Source: Baekduia alba (lineage in GTDB: Bacteria; Actinomycetota; Thermoleophilia; Solirubrobacterales; Solirubrobacteraceae). Taken from it: a stretch of 64,000 nucleotides of DNA. Positions 49,221-57,797 of this stretch are shown piece by piece (the first letter of the stretch is position 1; every line of letters starts with the position of its first letter). The DNA is taken from assembly GCF_028416635.1 (NCBI RefSeq), contig NZ_CP114013.1, positions 1,922,001 through 1,986,000 of the forward strand. The letters are read 5' to 3'. A model generated the notes under the pieces. The model made no database searches and had not been told where the DNA came from. It saw nothing but the letters and a program-made list of their open reading frames with translations. The translations under genes were made by a program, and so were the position numbers.

Positions 49221-51212
49221 TCAGCCGCCGGCTGACGTGCCGGCGTCCGCCATGCGGACGAACACGTCCAGCGCGCCCGGGTTGGCGAGCGAGTCGCGCG
49301 ACGCCGCCTGCTCGGCCGGCTGGCCCATCAGGATGCGCTTGACCGGCACCTCCAGCGCCTTGCCGCTCAGCGTGCGCGGGACCTCGGCGATCTGCACGAC
49401 CTCGTTGGGCACGTGCCGCGGCGAGCAGTCCTCGCGGACGCGCCGCTTGATCGCGGCGACCAGGTCGTCGTTCATCGTGACGCCGTCGCGCAACACCACG
49501 AACAACGGCATCCAGCCCTCGTCGAAGCCCTCGCGGCCGGGGACGTCGACGACCAGCGCGTCGACGATCGCGTCGTCGGCGAGCACCGCGCGGTAGATCT
49601 CCGCGGTCCCCATCCGGATCCCGCCGCGGTTGATGGTGGAGTCGCTGCGGCCCGAGATGATGGCCGTGCCGCGCTCGGTGATCTCGATCCAGTCGCCGTG
49701 GCGCCAGACGCCGGGGTAGTGCTCGAAGTAGGACTCGCGCAGGCGCGCGCCGTCCGGATCGCCCCAGAAGAAGATCGGCATCGACGGCATCGGCTCGGTG
49801 ATCACCAGCTCGCCGACCGCGCCGACCAGCGCGTGGCCGTCGGGGTCCCAGGACTCGACCTTGGCGCCGAGCGCGCGCGCCTGGAGCTCGCCGCGGTAGA
49901 CGGGCAGCGTCGGGACGCCGCCGACGAACGCGCTGACGACGTCTGTCCCGCCGCTGGTCGAGAACAGCCACGTATCGGCCCCGACGTGGTCGTAGACCCA
50001 CTGGAAGCCCTCGGGCGCCAGGGGCGAGCCCGTCGAGCCGACCGCCTTCAGCGCGCTCAGGTCGCGGTCGCCGCCGCCCGGCTCGACGCCGGCCTTCATG
50101 CACGAGGCGATGAACGCCGCGCTCGTCCCGAAGGTCGTCACGCCCGCCTCGGCCGCCAGGTCCCACAGGCGGTCGAGCGATGGCGTGCCGGGGTTGCCGT
50201 CGTAGAGGACGATCGACGCCGGGGTCAGCAGCACGCCGACCAGGAAGTTCCACATCATCCAGCCGGTCGTCGTGAACCAGAGCACGCGGTCGCCGTCCTG
50301 GGCGTCCAGGTGCAGGTGCATCAACTTGAGGTGCTCCAGCAGCACGCCGCCCTGGCCGTGCACGATCGGCTTGGGCAGCCCCGTGGTTCCCGACGAGTAC
50401 AACACCCACAACGGGTGGTCGAAGGGGAGCTGGGCGAAGTCCAGCGGCTCCTGCTGCTTGATCAGCTCGCGCCAGCCGACGACGTCGTCGAGCACGGTCT
50501 CGCCCTCCGCGCCCAGGTAGTCGAACAGCACGACGTGCTCCAGCGACGGGATCTCCCGCCGCAGGCCGGCGACGACGTCGCGGCGGTCGAAGTCCTTGCC
50601 GCCGTAGCGGTAGCCGTCGACGGCGATCAGCACCTTCGGCTCGATCTGCGCGAAGCGGTCGACGACCGAGCGCGCGCCGAAGTCCGGCGAGCACGACGAC
50701 CACGTCGCGCCCAGCGACGCGCAGGCCAGGAACGCCGCGACCGCCTCCGGGATGTTGGGGATGTAGGCGACGACGCGGTCGCCCGGCTCCACGCCCAGGA
50801 ACTTCAGGCCGGTCGCGATCCGCGCGACGAGGTCGCGCAGCTCGCCCCAGGTCATCCAGTCCAGCTCGCGCAGCTCGGAGGCGTGCTGGAGCGCGATCGC
50901 GCTGTCGACGTTGCCGGCCAGGACGTGCTCGGCGTAGTTGAGCTGGGCGCCCGGGAACCACGCGGCGCCCGGCATCGCGCGCGAGCCGGTCACCGCGTCG
51001 TACGGGGTCGAGGCCTTCACCGCGAAGAACTCCCAGATCGCCGACCAGAAGCCGTCGAGGTCGTCGACCGACCAGCGCCAGAGCGCGTCGTAGGAGCCGG
51101 TCACGTCGACGCCGCGCGTCGCCGCCACCCAGCGGGCGAACCGCGTGATCGACGCCTGCTCGATCCGCTCCTCGGTCGGCGCCCACAGCACGGTCGGCTC
51201 GTCGCTGGGCAT
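49221..51212 (-). CDS. Acetoacetyl-CoA synthetase (acetoacetate-CoA ligase)
   Basis: 663 residues of the adenylate-forming family. The P-loop YSSGTTGLPK is at 272-281; the acetoacetyl-CoA synthetase-specific N-terminus includes FWSAIWEFF and WFPGAQLNYAEH. The hinge and lysine-bearing end read SGRSDSTINRGGIRMG and LSGKALEVPVKR. It activates acetoacetate to acetoacetyl-CoA with ATP. ATG 51212 is chosen over a TTG at 51245. The product is the substrate of the dehydrogenase at 43.5 kb. Confidence 0.91.
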   Translation of the reverse strand: MPSDEPTVLWAPTEERIEQASITRFARWVAATRGVDVTGSYDALWRWSVDDLDGFWSAIWEFFAVKASTPYDAVTGSRAMPGAAWFPGAQLNYAEHVLAGNVDSAIALQHASELRELDWMTWGELRDLVARIATGLKFLGVEPGDRVVAYIPNIPEAVAAFLACASLGATWSSCSPDFGARSVVDRFAQIEPKVLIAVDGYRYGGKDFDRRDVVAGLRREIPSLEHVVLFDYLGAEGETVLDDVVGWRELIKQQEPLDFAQLPFDHPLWVLYSSGTTGLPKPIVHGQGGVLLEHLKLMHLHLDAQDGDRVLWFTTTGWMMWNFLVGVLLTPASIVLYDGNPGTPSLDRLWDLAAEAGVTTFGTSAAFIASCMKAGVEPGGGDRDLSALKAVGSTGSPLAPEGFQWVYDHVGADTWLFSTSGGTDVVSAFVGGVPTLPVYRGELQARALGAKVESWDPDGHALVGAVGELVITEPMPSMPIFFWGDPDGARLRESYFEHYPGVWRHGDWIEITERGTAIISGRSDSTINRGGIRMGTAEIYRAVLADDAIVDALVVDVPGREGFDEGWMPLFVVLRDGVTMNDDLVAAIKRRVREDCSPRHVPNEVVQIAEVPRTLSGKALEVPVKRILMGQPAEQAASRDSLANPGALDVFVRMADAGTSAGG

Positions 51213-51246
51213 CGAGACGCACTCTTGCACACCCCAAGGGGCCAAT

Positions 51247-51927
51247 TCAGGACGCCGCTGAGCTCACTTTCAGCGTCGCGTTCATGCCCGCCGCCTCGTG
51301 GTTGACCGGCGTGGTCAGGGTGCAGAAGACGCGGTAGGTCCCGGGCTTGAGCGTGAGCGTCCGCGTCGCGTTGGCCCCGGCGGCGGTGAGGGGGAAGTCG
51401 ACGGTCGCGTCGTCGTGGTCGGTCGGGACGACGCGCAGGTTGTGGTCGTCCTCGCCCTGGTTGATGAGCTGGACCACGACCGCGCCGGCGGCGACGGCGG
51501 GGCGGGACAGGCGGGCGCTGTAGCCGCCGCGGTCGTCGAGCGTCACGCCGACGGCCTGGACGGTGGGCGGCACGTTCGGGAGCGGCGTGGTCGTCGTGGG
51601 CGCGGTGATCGTCGGGGTCGTCGCGGTGGGTGGGCCGCCGCTCGCCGCCCCGCCCGCGGCGCCGCCCGCTCCGGTCCCGGTGAGCGGCGCCAGCTCCGCG
51701 CCGAGCGCCTCGGCCGGCACCCAGCCCGCACCCGCGCCGATCTTCACGGCCCGGACGCGCGCGGTCGCCTTGCGCCTGGCCTTCGCGCGCGTCGCCGCGG
51801 CTTGGGGCTTGGCCTTGGCCTTGGCCTCGGCGTCGGCGCTCCCGGCCGCGCCCACGCCGGCGCCCGCCGCGCCGCCGAGGGCGGCGATCGCCATCAGCGC
51901 GAGCGGTCTGCCTGTGGACATAGACAT
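51247..51927 (-). CDS. Secreted cupredoxin-domain protein with basic low-complexity linker
   Basis: 226 residues. The N-terminal hydrophobic segment (about 8-28) is a signal peptide or anchor. Next come an Ala/Lys/Arg-rich stretch (about 35-65) and a Thr/Pro linker. The C-terminal 110 residues are a cupredoxin with a complete type-1 copper set: His in EDDHNLRV, Cys in RVFCTL, His and Met in NHEAAGM. It may carry electrons or copper outside the membrane. A second ATG at 51921 is also possible. It diverges from the amidase gene. Confidence 0.8.
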   Translation of the reverse strand: MSMSTGRPLALMAIAALGGAAGAGVGAAGSADAEAKAKAKPQAAATRAKARRKATARVRAVKIGAGAGWVPAEALGAELAPLTGTGAGGAAGGAASGGPPTATTPTITAPTTTTPLPNVPPTVQAVGVTLDDRGGYSARLSRPAVAAGAVVVQLINQGEDDHNLRVVPTDHDDATVDFPLTAAGANATRTLTLKPGTYRVFCTLTTPVNHEAAGMNATLKVSSAAS

Positions 51928-51977
51928 GCCGCGGCATCCATCGACGCCCGGCGCGCGGACCTCAAGTCCAGGACCGA

Positions 51978-51983
51978 TAGCGT
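51978..51983 (+). promoter_or_regulatory. -10 element TAGCGT of the amidase gene
   Basis: Ten bases before ATG 51994, at the outer limit of the spacing seen elsewhere in the window. Confidence 0.3.
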
Positions 51984-51993
51984 CCACGCTTCC

Positions 51994-53379
51994 ATGGACG
52001 CCACCACGCTCGCCCTTGCCGGCGCCGCCGAGCAGGCCCGACTGATCCGCGCCAAGGAGGTGTCGTCCCGCGAGGTCGTGGAGGCGACGCTCGCCCGGAT
52101 CGCGCAGCTCGACCCCACGTTGAACGCGTTCCGCGTGGTCTTGGTCGAGCGTGCGCTCGTCGAGGCCCAGCAGGCCGACGGCCGCGCCGGCGCCGGCGAC
52201 GCCTCCCGGCCGCTGCTCGGCGTGCCGGTCGCGATCAAGGACGATGTCGACGTCGCGGGCGAGGCCACCGCCTGGGGCACGGCCGCGCACGCCGGCCCCG
52301 TGGCGCAGGACGCCGAGGCCGTCCGTCGGCTGCGCGCCGCCGGGGCGGTGATCGTCGGCAAGACGCTCGTGCCCGAGCTGACGATGCTCCCGGCGACCGA
52401 CACCACCACCTTCGGCTCGACGCGCAACCCGTGGGACCTGAGCCGCACGCCCGGCGGGTCGTCCGGAGGCAGCGCGGCCGCGATGGCCGCGGGCCTGGCC
52501 GGCGTCGCGCTGGGCTCCGACGGCGCGGGCTCGATCCGCACGCCGTCGGCGTGGACCGGGCTCTTCGGCCTCAAGCCCACGCGCGACCGCGTGCCGGTCG
52601 CGCCGCACGACGACGCGTGGCAGGGCCTGTCGGTCAACGGGCCGCTGGCCCGGCGGGTCGCCGACGCGGCGCTCTTCCTGGACGCGACGATCGACGGCGG
52701 CGGCTTCGCGGACGCCGCGGCGCGCGAGCCGCGCCCGCTGCGCGTCGCGGTCTCGACCAAGGCGATGCCCGGCGCGCTGCCGTTCCTGGGCAACGAGGAG
52801 AAGCGCGCCGTCCACGCGACCGGTGAGCTGCTGCGCTCGCTCGGCCACGAGGTCGTCGAGCGCGACCCCGACTACCCCAAGTCGCTGTACCCCGCGGGCT
52901 TGGTCCGCGTCCTGCGCGGCGTGGGCGACGACGTCGGCGCCGCCATGCCGCACCCCGAGCGGCTGGAGACCCGGACGCGGCGCGTCGCCGCGATCGGGGC
53001 GGCGCTGCCCGCCGGGCTCGTGCGCTGGGCGCGCCAGGCCGAGGCCGTGCAGACCGCGCAACTGCTGCGGCTGTGGGACGACGTGGACGTGCTGGTCACG
53101 CCGTGCGCCGCGAACGGTCCGTACCGCGCCGGTGCCGTCGGGCGCTGGGGCACGCCGCAGTACCTCGCGCGCGGCGCCGAGCGGCTGAGCTGGATGCCGG
53201 CCTGGAACGTGACCGGCCAGCCGGCGGCCGCGGTGCCCGCGGGGCTCGACGACGACGGCCTGCCGGTCGGCGTGCAGCTCGTCGGGCGCCACGGCGACGA
53301 CGCGTTGCTGGTCTCCTTGTCGGCGCAGGTCGAGACGGCGCAACCGTGGATCGGGCGCCGGCCGGGCGGGATCGCCTGA
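51994..53379 (+). CDS. Amidase signature enzyme
   Basis: 461 residues. The Ser-cisSer-Lys triad is K82 (VAIKDD), the cis-Ser at 156-157 (GGSSGGS), and the nucleophile S180 in GSDGAGSIRTPS, where the usual GGGS is GAGS. The family cleaves amides, including aliphatic and aryl amides or glutamine during tRNA-Gln amidation; the lack of gatC and gatB nearby speaks against the last. Its stop shares a base with the next start (TGATG). Confidence 0.88.
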   Translation: MDATTLALAGAAEQARLIRAKEVSSREVVEATLARIAQLDPTLNAFRVVLVERALVEAQQADGRAGAGDASRPLLGVPVAIKDDVDVAGEATAWGTAAHAGPVAQDAEAVRRLRAAGAVIVGKTLVPELTMLPATDTTTFGSTRNPWDLSRTPGGSSGGSAAAMAAGLAGVALGSDGAGSIRTPSAWTGLFGLKPTRDRVPVAPHDDAWQGLSVNGPLARRVADAALFLDATIDGGGFADAAAREPRPLRVAVSTKAMPGALPFLGNEEKRAVHATGELLRSLGHEVVERDPDYPKSLYPAGLVRVLRGVGDDVGAAMPHPERLETRTRRVAAIGAALPAGLVRWARQAEAVQTAQLLRLWDDVDVLVTPCAANGPYRAGAVGRWGTPQYLARGAERLSWMPAWNVTGQPAAAVPAGLDDDGLPVGVQLVGRHGDDALLVSLSAQVETAQPWIGRRPGGIA

Positions 53380-54134
53380 TGGCCGGCGACGACCTCCTGG
53401 ACGTCGCGGTCGAGTGCGCGCGCACGGCCGGCGCGCTGCTGCTCGAGCGCTTCGGCAGCGAGCGGGTGCTGGCCACCAAGTCGACCTCGACCGATCTCGT
53501 CAGCGCGGCCGACCTCGCGGCCGAGGCGGCGATCCGCGACATCCTGGCCCGCCGCGCGCCCGACGACGCGATCATGGGCGAGGAGGGCGACGACACGCCG
53601 GGGACGTCCGGCCGGCGCTGGGTCGTCGACCCGCTCGACGGCACGGTGAACTTCTTGTACGGGTTGCCGCAGTGGTGCGTGAGCATCGCGTGCGAGGGGC
53701 TCGCGGCGGCCGTGTACGACCCGACGCGCGACGAGCTGTTCACCGCGACCGCCGACGGGCCGGCGCACTGCAATGGCATGGCCTTGAGCCCGTCGCCGCC
53801 GGACGACCTGGCGCACGCGCTGGTCGCCACGGGCTTCGGCTACGACACCCGCCGCCGCGAGCTGCAGGCCGAGGTGGTCGCGCGCGTCGCGCCGGCCGCG
53901 CGTGACATCCGCCGCGGCGGCTCGGCGGCGCTGGACCTGGCATGGACGGCGGCGGGGCGGCTGGACGCCTACTACGAGCGCGGGGTCAACCTGTGGGACG
54001 TCGCCGCGGGCGAGCTGCTCTGCGCCCGGGCGGGCCTGGTCGTCGAGCGGCTGGAGCCGGCCGGCGAGCTGCCGTGGGGCGCGTTCGCCGCGGCGCCGCC
54101 GATCGCGCCCGAGCTGCGCGCGCTGGTGGCGTGA
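53379..54134 (+). CDS. Inositol monophosphatase-family phosphatase
   Basis: 251 residues. Metal ligands are visible as E68-E69 (GEEG), D84 and D87 in DPLDGTVNF, and the Asp of NLWDVAAGELL near residue 208. The family includes inositol-1-phosphatase, histidinol-phosphatase and fructose-1,6-bisphosphatase; none can be singled out. It is translationally coupled to the amidase. Confidence 0.9.
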   Translation: MAGDDLLDVAVECARTAGALLLERFGSERVLATKSTSTDLVSAADLAAEAAIRDILARRAPDDAIMGEEGDDTPGTSGRRWVVDPLDGTVNFLYGLPQWCVSIACEGLAAAVYDPTRDELFTATADGPAHCNGMALSPSPPDDLAHALVATGFGYDTRRRELQAEVVARVAPAARDIRRGGSAALDLAWTAAGRLDAYYERGVNLWDVAAGELLCARAGLVVERLEPAGELPWGAFAAAPPIAPELRALVA

Positions 54135-54144
54135 GCGCGCTCGC

Positions 54145-54552
54145 CTAGACGCGGTGCGTCACGCGCTCCGGCTGGAGCGTGAGCTGGACGCGCGTCTCGG
54201 CGTCGGTGTGGCCGGGGTAGACGTCGGCGTCCATGTACTTCTTGGCCAGCGCGTCGATGCCGGCGTCGCCGTCGGCCTGCGAGTCGCCGACGAGCTTGGC
54301 GGTCACCGAGACGAACTCATAGGGGTTGCTCGCGTTGGCCCAGCTCAGCGTCGCGCGGCCGGCCTTGCGCAGCAGGCGCGGCCAGGTGCGGCCCTCGGCG
54401 GAGTTGACGCCGATGTTGCCGTCGGCGTCGATGCCGGCCCAGATCACGACGCTGAGGATCGTGCCGTCCTCGCGCGGCACGGAGAGATGGGCGTAGTTCT
54501 TGTCGGCGACAATGGCGCGGGCGGCGCCCTCGAGGGTCGTGGTGATGGCCAT
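54145..54552 (-). CDS. PPOX-class split-barrel flavin/F420-dependent protein
   Basis: 135 residues. The small split beta-barrel pattern (YAHLSVPREDGTILSVVIWA, then RKAGRATLSWAN and ENPYEFVSVTAKLV-like strands) is that of the FDOR/pyridoxamine-oxidase family. Actinobacterial members of this size commonly use F420, which is made here. GGAG sits in the leader, so translation is conventional. Substrate unknown. Confidence 0.8.
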   Translation of the reverse strand: MAITTTLEGAARAIVADKNYAHLSVPREDGTILSVVIWAGIDADGNIGVNSAEGRTWPRLLRKAGRATLSWANASNPYEFVSVTAKLVGDSQADGDAGIDALAKKYMDADVYPGHTDAETRVQLTLQPERVTHRV

Positions 54553-54612
54553 GTGCGGTTCGGTCTCCAGGGTCGGATCAGCGCGATGGTTGCGTGCGCA
54601 ATCTAGCGGAGC

Positions 54613-55086
54613 CTACGCGCGACCGGCCTCGGCGACGAGCGGCGCGGTCCGATAGGCGATCGGCTGCGACAGCGCGATGTAGCTCGTCGAGCGCCGGATG
54701 GCGTTGTTGGACAACAAGCGGTTGACGATCTCCTGGAGGTGCTCGGTGTCGCGCGCGACGATGCGGCAGAGCAGGTCCGAGGGCCCGCTGGTCGCCGTCG
54801 CCTCGAGGCACTCCGGCGTGCCCGCCAGCACGGCCACGGCCTCCTTCAGGCGGCCCTGAGCGATCTGGAGGAAGACGAACGCGAGGACGTGGTACCCCAA
54901 CTTGCCGGGGTCGATCTCCGGGCCGTGCCCGCGGATCACGCCGCGGTCCTCGAGCTTGGCCAGGCGCGCCTGCACGGTCCCGCGCGCGACGCCGAGGCGG
55001 CGCGACGCCTCCATCAGGCCCAGTCGCGGCTCGTCGCGCAGCAGCGCGATGAGGCGGGCGTCGAGCTCGTCGATATCACTGGTCAT
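54613..55086 (-). CDS. Lrp/AsnC-family regulator
   Basis: 157 residues. The helix-turn-helix LGLMEASRRLGVARGTVQAR lies at the N-terminus, followed by the RAM domain (LGYHVLAFVFLQIA, then TSGPSDLLCRIVARDTEHLQ) that binds amino acids and forms octamers. Divergence from the phenylalanine hydroxylase gene suggests it senses phenylalanine or tyrosine and controls that gene. TAACCT lies 9 bases before ATG 55086. Confidence 0.88.
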   Translation of the reverse strand: MTSDIDELDARLIALLRDEPRLGLMEASRRLGVARGTVQARLAKLEDRGVIRGHGPEIDPGKLGYHVLAFVFLQIAQGRLKEAVAVLAGTPECLEATATSGPSDLLCRIVARDTEHLQEIVNRLLSNNAIRRSTSYIALSQPIAYRTAPLVAEAGRA

Positions 55087-55095
55087 GATGCACAG

Positions 55096-55101
55096 AGGTT
55101 A
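55096..55101 (-). promoter_or_regulatory. -10 element TAACCT of the Lrp-type regulator gene
   Basis: Nine bases before ATG 55086. Confidence 0.4.
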
Positions 55102-55188
55102 CGGCTAAGAGCTGGACGTTGTTGAGCAGAACGACCGGTTCCACTGTGCGGTGTTGCCAGCGTGAAGCCGTGGTGGTCTCCTAAGACC

Positions 55189-56091
55189 ATGTTCGAAGAG
55201 GCCCAGCTCTACTCACCGGTGACGCAGGGTGCCGACGGCAAGGTCGAGGTCCACCTCGGCGAGGATCACCCGGGGTTCCACGACCCGGCCTACCGCGCAC
55301 GGCGCAACGAGATCGCGGCGGGCGCGATGGCGTGGACGGAGGGCGCGCCGGTGCCGCGGGTCGCCTACCTCGAGGCCGAGGACGGGATCTGGGCGACGGT
55401 CTCGCGCGAGCTGCACGTCAAGCACGAGAAGTACGCGTGCGCGGAGTACCTGATGGCCAAGGCGGCGCTGGGGCTCCCGGAGGACCGCGTGCCGCAGTTG
55501 GACGAGGTCACCGCGCGCCTGCAGCCGCTCACCGGCTGGTCCTACTGGCCGGCGCCAGGCCTGGTCGAGCTGCGCGAGTTCTACGGGTCCTTGGGCGACC
55601 GCGTGTTCCACTCGACCCAGTACGTCCGCCATCCCTCCGAGCCGCTCTACACGCCGGAGCCCGACGTCATCCACGAGGTCATCGGCCACGGCAACATGCT
55701 GGCCTCGCCGCGGTTCGCGGGCCTGAAGCAGGCGGCGGGAGAGGCCGCCCAGCGCGTCGAGACCGCCGAGGCGCTCCAGGCGATCGCCGACGTCTTCTGG
55801 TTCACGCTGGAGTTCGGCGTCGTCTGGGAAGGCCGCGACCTGAAGGTCTACGGCGCCGGCATCCTGTCGTCCTACGGCGAGATCGAGGAGTTCCGCCAGA
55901 TGGAGATCCGGCCGCTGGACTTCGCCGAGATGGCGAGCATCGACTACGACATCACCAAGTACCAGCCGGTCCTCTACGCGGCCGCCTCGATGGACGAGTT
56001 GGAGGACCGCGTCGGCACCTTCTTCCGCGAGGCCGACGACGACACGCCGGCCCGGCTGGCGGCCGCGACGGGGGCGACGCCCGCGCGCTGA
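55189..56091 (+). CDS. phhA: Phenylalanine 4-monooxygenase (phenylalanine hydroxylase)
   Basis: 300 residues, single catalytic domain. The iron triad is H162 and H167 (VIHEVIGH) and E208 (WFTLEFGVV). [14 protein letters not shown] and [17 protein letters not shown] are family blocks. It hydroxylates phenylalanine to tyrosine using a pterin and O2; no pterin recycling gene is near. GTG 55162 is an alternative start, but ATG 55189 matches the usual length. An inverted repeat GGTCT-CCTA-AGACC lies just before the ATG. Confidence 0.93.
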   Translation: MFEEAQLYSPVTQGADGKVEVHLGEDHPGFHDPAYRARRNEIAAGAMAWTEGAPVPRVAYLEAEDGIWATVSRELHVKHEKYACAEYLMAKAALGLPEDRVPQLDEVTARLQPLTGWSYWPAPGLVELREFYGSLGDRVFHSTQYVRHPSEPLYTPEPDVIHEVIGHGNMLASPRFAGLKQAAGEAAQRVETAEALQAIADVFWFTLEFGVVWEGRDLKVYGAGILSSYGEIEEFRQMEIRPLDFAEMASIDYDITKYQPVLYAAASMDELEDRVGTFFREADDDTPARLAAATGATPAR

Positions 56092-56102
56092 TCGCCGCGC
56101 AG

Positions 56103-56185
56103 TACCCGGGGTGGGATTCGAACCCACACGCCCTTGCGGGCAGAGAATTTTGAGTCCTCCGTGTCTACCGTTCCACCACCCGGGC
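56103..56185 (-). tRNA. tRNA-Leu (anticodon CAA)
   Basis: 83 nt. The acceptor pairs GCCCGGG with CCCGGGT, the anticodon stem/loop is GAGGA CTCAAAA TTCTC, a long variable arm (TGCCCGCAAGGGCG) marks a class II tRNA, and the T arm is GTGGG TTCGAAT CCCAC. CCA is not encoded. Confidence 0.95.
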
Positions 56186-56202
56186 GGGAGGTGGGACGGA
56201 GT

Positions 56203-56670
56203 TTAGGCCGCCGCGGCGTGGGCGGGCGCGCGCTCGACCTCGACGTTCCAGGCCTGGTTGAAGGCGCGCATCGCGAAGGCGATGAGGAGGACCTGGACGG
56301 GGATGATCAGCGCGGTCACGAAGCCGAGGACGCCGGCGTCGATCGCGGGCTGGGCGAAGCCGGTGTCGTCGCGCTCGATCCAGCCGGGGACGGCGACGGC
56401 GGCGAAGATCAGGAGCAGGATCGCGAGCGCCGCGGCGACGGGGAGGACGCCCCGGTTCCAGCGCGACACGTAGAAGGCCATGATCAAGTACACCAGGATG
56501 TACGCGACCTGGACGGGCTTGGCGCCGGCCAGCGCATCCCATCCGCCGACGGTCACGATGAGCATCAGCGCGACGCTCACCAGCAGCAGCAGCAGCACCA
56601 CGGCCTTGGTCGCCTTGGACGACGCCTTGGCCCGGTTCGGGTGCTCGATGACGACCTCGTTCTCCTCCAT
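56203..56670 (-). CDS. Four-helix membrane protein of unknown function
   Basis: 155 residues. A polar N-terminus of about 20 residues precedes hydrophobic segments at about 24-42, 53-72, 76-95 and 112-135, then a short Ala-rich tail. ATG 56670 is chosen because TATGGT lies 9 bases upstream; an alternative ATG at 56688 falls inside that element. No family is recognised. Confidence 0.72.
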   Translation of the reverse strand: MEENEVVIEHPNRAKASSKATKAVVLLLLLVSVALMLIVTVGGWDALAGAKPVQVAYILVYLIMAFYVSRWNRGVLPVAAALAILLLIFAAVAVPGWIERDDTGFAQPAIDAGVLGFVTALIIPVQVLLIAFAMRAFNQAWNVEVERAPAHAAAA

Positions 56671-56679
56671 CCCGCGCCG

Positions 56680-56685
56680 ACCATA
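56680..56685 (-). promoter_or_regulatory. -10 element TATGGT of the four-helix membrane protein gene
   Basis: Nine bases before ATG 56670. Confidence 0.4.
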
Positions 56686-56732
56686 CAATTCCTCGCGGTC
56701 GCGCGCGACGGTCGCATCCGTCGCCGCACCGG

Positions 56733-56817
56733 ATGCGGGCGTGGCGGAATTGGTAGACGCGCGAGGTTTAGGTCCTCGTGGCCCTTGGCCGTGGGGGTTC
56801 GAGTCCCTCCGCCCGCA
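56733..56817 (+). tRNA. tRNA-Leu (anticodon TAG)
   Basis: 85 nt. Acceptor GCGGGCG pairs with CGCCCGC, the anticodon loop is TTTAGGT, the variable arm is long (class II), and the T arm reads GGGGG TTCGAGT CCCTC. CCA is not encoded. It is oriented opposite to the tRNA-Leu(CAA) gene 550 bases away, and its end touches the stop of the GNAT gene. Confidence 0.95.
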
Positions 56818-57306
56818 TCACAGCCTGCGCACCATGACGTGGAGCCCGACCAGCCCGTGGGCCGGGCTCGCGAAGGCCTCCGGGACGGTGCCGACGATCG
56901 TGAAGCCGAGCGCCTGCCAGAGGGCGACGGCGGGCGTGTTGGAGGCGACGACCGCGTTGAACTGGATCGCGCGGAAGCCGGCGGCGGTGGCCCAGGCGAT
57001 CGCGTCCTCGCCGAGCGCCCGGCCGACGCCAAGGCCGCGGGCCGCCGTGTCGACCATGAAGCTCGCGGTCGCGACGTGCGCGCCGTTGCCGCCGCGGTTG
57101 GCGCCCATCTTCGCGGTGCCGAGCACGGCGCCGTCGTCGTCGACCGCCACGACGACGCGCCCGGGCGGCGGCTCCATCCACAGCGCGCGACCCTCGTCGT
57201 AGGTCGTCTCGACGTCGTAGGCGTAGGTCTCGCCCTCGCGCACGATCGCCGCGAAGACGGGCCAGATCGCGGACCAGTCGGCCGCCGTCGCGTCGCGGAT
57301 CTCCAT
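56818..57306 (-). CDS. GNAT-family N-acetyltransferase
   Basis: 162 residues. Acetyl-CoA motif A is RGLGVGRALGEDAI around 93-106, and motif B FNAVVASNTPAVALWQALGF follows. The pattern resembles MnaT/YncA-type acetyltransferases of small amines or amino acids. TACGAT lies 8 bases before ATG 57306. It is divergent from the secreted-protein gene. Confidence 0.87.
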   Translation of the reverse strand: MEIRDATAADWSAIWPVFAAIVREGETYAYDVETTYDEGRALWMEPPPGRVVVAVDDDGAVLGTAKMGANRGGNGAHVATASFMVDTAARGLGVGRALGEDAIAWATAAGFRAIQFNAVVASNTPAVALWQALGFTIVGTVPEAFASPAHGLVGLHVMVRRL

Positions 57307-57314
57307 GGTCGCCC

Positions 57315-57320
57315 ATCGTA
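57315..57320 (-). promoter_or_regulatory. -10 element TACGAT of the GNAT gene
   Basis: Eight bases before ATG 57306. Confidence 0.45.
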
Positions 57321-57344
57321 CGAACGACCGACCGGCGCGGCGGC

Positions 57345-57350
57345 TAAGGT
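57345..57350 (+). promoter_or_regulatory. -10 element TAAGGT of the DUF6636-like gene
   Basis: Six bases before GTG 57357. Confidence 0.45.
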
Positions 57351-57356
57351 GCCGCC

Positions 57357-57797
57357 GTGCTCGCGCGCCGTCTCGTCCCGATCGTCGCCGCCATCGCCGC
57401 CACCGCCGCGCTCGCCGCCGGCGCGCCCGCCGCCAGCGCGCTCTCCGGCCTCGACCCGTTCACGACGCCGTCCGGCCACATCGCATGCATGTACCAGCAC
57501 CTGCCGGGCGAGCGGCCGGGCCTGCGCTGCGACGTCGACGACGTCGCCCGGGCCGCGCCGCGGCCCAAGTCCTGTGACTTGGACTACGGCTCGTCGTTCG
57601 GCCTCTCCCAGACCGGCCGCGCGCGGCGGCTGTGCGTGGGAGACACGGTCCGCGACCCCAAGGCCAAGGCCCTGGCCTACGGCAAGACCAAGCACTACGG
57701 CCCGTTCACCTGCACCTCGCGGACGACCGAGCTGCGCTGCACGACGAAGGCCGGGCACGGCTTCGAGCTGTCGCGCACGCGCCAGCGGTTGTTCTAG
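57357..57797 (+). CDS. Small secreted Cys-containing protein (DUF6636-like)
   Basis: 146 residues. Signal peptide at about 1-28 (IVAAIAATAALAAGAPAASA). The mature part has six cysteines and the pattern TPSGHIACMYQ, LRCDVDD, GRARRLCVGDT, YGPFTCTS and LRCTTKAGHGFELSR, which matches the small secreted family with the F-C-T-S and GHGFxxSR end. It is probably disulfide-bonded. Function unknown. The stop overlaps the histidine kinase gene's stop. Confidence 0.78.
   Translation: MLARRLVPIVAAIAATAALAAGAPAASALSGLDPFTTPSGHIACMYQHLPGERPGLRCDVDDVARAAPRPKSCDLDYGSSFGLSQTGRARRLCVGDTVRDPKAKALAYGKTKHYGPFTCTSRTTELRCTTKAGHGFELSRTRQRLF

Noticed and set aside
51994-53379. Amidase considered as GatA of the tRNA amidotransferase
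   Set aside because: No gatB or gatC is adjacent and the GatA-specific C-terminal region is not seen.
55162-55188. GTG start for phenylalanine hydroxylase at 55162
   Set aside because: It would add nine residues beyond the usual N-terminus and would read through the inverted repeat before ATG 55189; it cannot be fully excluded.
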